Below, piece by piece: positions 12,065-15,467 of a DNA stretch of 15,467 nucleotides. Every line of letters starts with the position of its first letter. Within the stretch, counting starts at the first letter, position 1. This DNA comes from Bacteroidia bacterium. GTDB lineage: Bacteria > Bacteroidota > Bacteroidia > AKYH767-A > OLB10. The stretch is from positions 1-15,467 of the forward strand of contig JANWID010000183.1 of the NCBI GenBank assembly GCA_025450095.1, in the 5' to 3' direction. The position numbers and the translations under genes are program-made. Below the pieces are notes generated by a model. The model saw only the letters and a program-made list of their open reading frames with translations, was not told where the DNA came from and did no database searches.

Positions 12065-14125
12065 ATGGATAAAAAACATCCTTTGCTGATCAACCGCGAA
12101 TTAAGCTGGCTGTCGTTTAATGAAAGGGTGTTACAGGAAGCTGCGGATCCTACTGTTCCGCTGCTCGAACGCTTACGTTTTCTGGGCATCTATTCAAATA
12201 ACCGTGACGAATTTTTCCGTGTCCGGGTAGCCACTGTACGTCGCCTGACCCGTTTCAATAAAAAGCTCGATATCCTGCAATGGGAAGAACCTAACGAGCT
12301 GCTCGAAAAAATCCAGAAGGAAATCCTGAGACAGCAGGATCAGTTCGAAAAAATTTATTCGGCTCTTGTTGCCAAGCTGGCTCAGAACAATATTTTTATT
12401 ATTAATGAAAAGCAGCTTTCACCCGAACAGGGAAAAGTGGTTCGGAATTATTTTAAGACAGAAGTACAACGTTTTCTTTTCCCGATTATACTGGATAATA
12501 CTCCGAAGTTTCCGTACCTTAAGGATAAGTCAATTTACCTGATCATCAAATTTCTCAAAGACGGAAAAGAAAAAAAAATACGATATGCATTGGTAGAAAT
12601 TCCGAGAAAAATTCTGCCACGATTTTTCATTCTACCCGGGATTCGCGACAAAAAACACATTATCCTACTGGATGATGTAATCCGCTATAACCTTGATGAT
12701 ATCTTTTCCATTTTCGATTACGATCGCATTGAATCGTATGTAATCAAAATTACCCGTGATGCAGAACTGGATCTCGACAATGATCTTTCAAAAAGCTTAA
12801 TTGAAAAAATTTCACGTTCCCTTAAGGATCGCAAGAAGGGATTACCGGTAGGGTTGGCATATGACGGTGATATTGCGAAAGACATGCTTGAGATGCTTGC
12901 ATCAAGAATGAAATTCCGGAAGTTGGATAGCCTTTTCCCAGGCGGCAAAGTGCATAACTTCCGCGACTTCATAAAATTTCCCGATGTCGGCTCTCCGGGA
13001 TTGCGTTATAAAAAACTTGTACCGTTGCAGCATTATGCTTTGCTGGATCATCAGACCATTTTCCCGGTGATCAAAGAACGCGATATACTTCTCTTCTTTC
13101 CTTATCATTCCTATCATTATATTCTGAATTTGTTGCGTGAAGCTTCCATTGATCCAAAAGTGGAAAGCATTAAGATCACATTGTATCGCCTTGCTGTAAA
13201 TTCAATAATGGTAAACGCGCTCATTAACGCGTTGAAAAACGGCAAAGCTGTAACTGTGGTTATGGAACTGCAGGCACGGTTTGATGAGGAAGCAAACATT
13301 TACTGGGCTACACAACTTGCGGATGAAGGCGCTACCGTGATTTATGGAGTACCCGGGTTGAAAGTGCATTCCAAACTTTTCCTCATATCCCGAAGGGAAT
13401 CAGGGAAGATAACACAATATGCTCATGTTGGTACAGGGAATTTTAACGAAGCTACTGCCCTGGTTTATTCCGATATAAGTCTGCTCACTGCCGATGAACG
13501 AATCACCGGTGAAGTCGAGAAATTATTTGGATTTTATACCAACAACTACAAAATCGGACATTACAAGCATATTGTTGTTGCACCATGGGATATGCGCAAA
13601 CGTTATAACCAGCTCATCAATAAGGAAATTTCCAACGCGCGGGAGGGTAAGGAAGCTTACATGTGGCTTAAGCTAAACAGTCTTGTTGACACGGAATTAA
13701 TCGCCAGGCTTTACCAGGCCAGTAACGAAGGAGTCCGCATCAAGTTGATAGTCCGCGGCATTTGTTCCCTGGTTCCCGGAATTAAAGGCATGAGCGAAAA
13801 TATTGAAGTGATCAGTATTGTAGACAAATTTCTCGAGCATAGCCGCATATATATTTTCTGCAACGGTGGTGAGGAGAAATTCTTCATTGCCTCAGCCGAC
13901 TGGATGAGCCGGAATCTCGACCATCGTTCGGAAGTAGCAGTTCCTATTTATGATACCCGTCTGCAGAGGGAACTCCGGGAGTTCATGGCGGTGCAGTTCC
14001 GCGATAACTGCAAGGCGCGCATTATTGATAAGAGCCAGGTAAACCAATACCGCAAATCGACGGCCCGTTTCCGTCACCGGACGCAGGAAGAATTTTATAA
14101 AATACTCCGGGATAAATTAAAATGA
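12065..14125 (+). CDS. ppk1: Polyphosphate kinase 1
   Basis: 686 residues, the normal PPK1 length. It reversibly transfers the ATP gamma-phosphate onto a polyphosphate chain through a phosphohistidine intermediate. The N-terminal domain has INRELSWLSFNERVLQEA and IYSNNRDEFFRVRVA; the head domain follows; the C-terminal phospholipase-D-like domains hold VMELQARFDEEANIYWA, GLKVHSKLFLI (His435), YAHVGTGNFNE (His454, aligned with the catalytic His435 of E. coli) and SRNLDHRSEVAVPI (His620, aligned with His592). It stands between the H1-like gene (3-bp gap) and ppx (38-bp gap), consistent with an operon. Confidence 0.96.
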   Translation: MDKKHPLLINRELSWLSFNERVLQEAADPTVPLLERLRFLGIYSNNRDEFFRVRVATVRRLTRFNKKLDILQWEEPNELLEKIQKEILRQQDQFEKIYSALVAKLAQNNIFIINEKQLSPEQGKVVRNYFKTEVQRFLFPIILDNTPKFPYLKDKSIYLIIKFLKDGKEKKIRYALVEIPRKILPRFFILPGIRDKKHIILLDDVIRYNLDDIFSIFDYDRIESYVIKITRDAELDLDNDLSKSLIEKISRSLKDRKKGLPVGLAYDGDIAKDMLEMLASRMKFRKLDSLFPGGKVHNFRDFIKFPDVGSPGLRYKKLVPLQHYALLDHQTIFPVIKERDILLFFPYHSYHYILNLLREASIDPKVESIKITLYRLAVNSIMVNALINALKNGKAVTVVMELQARFDEEANIYWATQLADEGATVIYGVPGLKVHSKLFLISRRESGKITQYAHVGTGNFNEATALVYSDISLLTADERITGEVEKLFGFYTNNYKIGHYKHIVVAPWDMRKRYNQLINKEISNAREGKEAYMWLKLNSLVDTELIARLYQASNEGVRIKLIVRGICSLVPGIKGMSENIEVISIVDKFLEHSRIYIFCNGGEEKFFIASADWMSRNLDHRSEVAVPIYDTRLQRELREFMAVQFRDNCKARIIDKSQVNQYRKSTARFRHRTQEEFYKILRDKLK

Positions 14126-14163
14126 TTGAGTATTTTTAGACGGTAATTAGGACTGTCCCTGCA

Positions 14164-15093
14164 TTGAATAACGAACAGATACTTCGCTTCGCCTCAGTTG
14201 ACATAGGATCCAATGCGATCCGGCTGCTTTTATGCAATGTTTATGAGGGCGATAGTCTTGAAGAACCACTTTTCAAAAAAGCCGAACTGATGCGTTTCCC
14301 GCTCCGGCTGGGGGAAGACTCCTTTCTTCTGGGTTATATCAGCGAAAAAACAATCAAACGGCTTATTAAGGTTATGCAGGCTTTTCGTTTGCTTATGGAA
14401 GGATTCGACGCCATCAGTTACAGGGTTTGTGCTACGGCAGCCATGCGGGAAGCTTCCAACCGTCGCGAAGTGATTGAAAGAGTGAAAAAGGAAGCGGGAA
14501 TAACTATTGAAATTATTGGAGGCGGACTGGAAGCAGAAATTATTTATTCGAATCATATAGCCGAACACCTCGAAAGCGAATACAACTATTTGTATATCGA
14601 TGTGGGTGGGGGAAGTACCGAACTCACATTGTTTTCAAAAGGGAAATTGATTTCCTCTGGTTCCTATAACATCGGAACCATCCGGATGCTGCACGATAAG
14701 ATCCCGAAAGATCAGTGGCGTGAGTTTAAAGACCAGGTGAGAAGCCTGGCAGAGGGATATAAACCGATTGTTGCGATTGGTTCGGGTGGAAACATCAATA
14801 AGATTTTTAAGATCGCGAACCGGAAGGAAAACCAGTTTATGTCGTTCACAAAGCTCAAAGAGTGTTATGATTATGTCAGCACATTCTCCTACGAGCAACG
14901 TATGCGTGATCTGAAACTAAACCCCGACCGTGCCGATGTGATCATTCCCGCTTTCCGTATTTTCCTGGCTATTATAAAAGCCGCCGAAATAGAAAAGATC
15001 ATGGTTCCGCAGGTAGGTTTATCGGATGGAATTATTCACCTGCTTTATGAAGAACATTTGCGAAAAAATGTCGCTCTTAAAATTAAGAGTTGA
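14164..15093 (+). CDS. ppx: Exopolyphosphatase / Ppx-GppA family phosphatase
   Basis: 309 residues, the short form that lacks the C-terminal HD-like part of the ~510-residue E. coli Ppx. The actin-like ATPase fold shows phosphate-loop 1 (VDIGSNAIRLLL; Asp13), ATAAMREASNR (90-100), GGGLEAEIIY with the likely catalytic Glu123, phosphate-loop 2 YIDVGGGSTELTLF, and IGSGGNINK. It hydrolyses terminal phosphates of polyphosphate, or the 5' phosphate of pppGpp in GppA-type members; the context beside ppk favours polyphosphate. The start is TTG 14164: the in-frame upstream stop is at 14137-14139 and no ATG lies between, while the next in-frame ATG (residue 43) would remove loop 1. Confidence 0.9.
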   Translation: MNNEQILRFASVDIGSNAIRLLLCNVYEGDSLEEPLFKKAELMRFPLRLGEDSFLLGYISEKTIKRLIKVMQAFRLLMEGFDAISYRVCATAAMREASNRREVIERVKKEAGITIEIIGGGLEAEIIYSNHIAEHLESEYNYLYIDVGGGSTELTLFSKGKLISSGSYNIGTIRMLHDKIPKDQWREFKDQVRSLAEGYKPIVAIGSGGNINKIFKIANRKENQFMSFTKLKECYDYVSTFSYEQRMRDLKLNPDRADVIIPAFRIFLAIIKAAEIEKIMVPQVGLSDGIIHLLYEEHLRKNVALKIKS

Positions 15094-15125
15094 ACTGAAT
15101 CACAATTTGCATTCTGAAATTTTCG

Positions 15126-15280
15126 CCCGCGATTAGATTTCGTTTTTTTTATTTGTTTGTCGTGCGGGCGGATTTCGTTGTATTTTTTACCCCGGGTTGC
15201 GTCGCTTTGCTCCTTTGCATTCGGTAAATTCCCGCGATTAGATTTTGTTTTTTCAATTGCCTGTCGTGAGGGCAACGTTG
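15126..15280. repeat. Two direct copies of a ~50-bp intergenic repeat
   Basis: CCCGCGATTAGATTT followed by a T-rich stretch and CTGTCGTGAGGGC-like sequence occurs at about 15126-15178 and again at about 15231-15280, a 105-bp offset. The copies agree over the first 15 bases and are similar through the GTCGTG segment. The region lies within 374 bp of sequence after ppx without a convincing gene. Confidence 0.55.
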
Positions 15281-15290
15281 CTGCATTGCT

Positions 15291-15419
15291 GCCCGGGATT
15301 TGCAATCCCGGGCTAAGAAATTCGGGGATATTTTATCCCTGAACTCTATACTGTCAAATTATGTAAAAATCGGATCACAGATCCTCTTATTTTTTCGCCC
15401 GGGATTGCAAATCCCGGGC
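15291..15419. repeat. Pair of inverted GC-rich hairpins after ppx
   Basis: GCCCGGGATT and AATCCCGGGC form a perfect 10-bp stem with loop TGC at 15291-15313; the exact reverse complement of the whole 23-mer, loop GCA, lies at 15397-15419. Between them is a smaller hairpin GGGATA/TATCCC (15325-15330 with 15334-15339). T-rich DNA (15385-15395) precedes the second hairpin. They may terminate the ppk-ppx transcript or form one long stem together. Nothing further is seen up to the window end apart from the near copy of an 18-bp motif at 15430-15447. Confidence 0.7.
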
Positions 15420-15467
15420 GGCATTTAATGAATCTGTAATCAGTACCTAGTTTAACTTACTCTTAAC

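Noticed and set aside
11764..12189. 141-codon minus-strand frame
   Set aside because: It is the complement of the Lys/Ala-rich H1-like gene and the ppk start; the Phe/Leu/Ala-rich product is a by-product of AAA and GCN codons.
15157..15342. 61-codon frame (and the opposing 86-codon frame at 15045-15305)
   Set aside because: Both cross the direct repeats and hairpins after ppx and show no domain or plausible start context.

Overview
The window looks like a chromosomal segment of a Bacteroidota bacterium, probably an environmental Chitinophagales- or Saprospirales-like lineage; the rank below phylum is a guess. The signs are: -7 boxes of the type TAnnTTTG, the near absence of Shine-Dalgarno sequences, two lipoprotein signal peptides, a tandem UspA protein, a short Ppx, and many intergenic palindromic repeats typical of this phylum. 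I see no tRNA, rRNA, transposase or CRISPR array.

The theme is phosphate and polyphosphate. Left part: a partial YdcF/DUF218-type lipoprotein (minus strand, cut by the window edge); a small PhoB-like DNA-binding protein with no receiver domain (plus); and the operon pstS-pstC-pstA (minus), which has no pstB or phoU beside it. Middle part: a hypothetical gene divergent from pstS, a thioredoxin convergent with a cation-diffusion-facilitator transporter, a doxX-uspA pair (minus), and an outer-membrane beta-barrel protein. Right part, all on the plus strand: phoB, phoR, sixA, a histone-H1-like lysine-rich protein, ppk and ppx. So sensing (PhoR/PhoB), uptake (PstSCA) and storage and use of polyphosphate (Ppk, Ppx) sit within about 15 kb.

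The strongest new observation is regulatory. Three promoters (the receiverless regulator, pstS, phoB) share exactly the same layout: three TTAACAT-like heptamers at an 11-bp period, then exactly 19 bp, then a -7 box TAnnTTTG (two exact matches, one 7 of 8). This is a convincing Pho box for this organism. It moves the start of the receiverless regulator from position 627 to the ATG at 753 and makes that regulator a probable Pho-regulon member. Its N-terminus appears to keep a scrap of a receiver domain.

The second notable class is structural DNA. Two related nested palindromes (4942-5096 and 6565-6798) share a perfect GC-rich inner stem with one compensatory base-pair change. A third, unrelated palindrome (9204-9332) abuts the phoB Pho box. 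The second and third each have small hairpins inserted at matching places in both arms, so both could fold as four-way junctions. A lysine/alanine-rich H1-like protein encoded 3 bp upstream of ppk is a candidate polyphosphate-granule protein.
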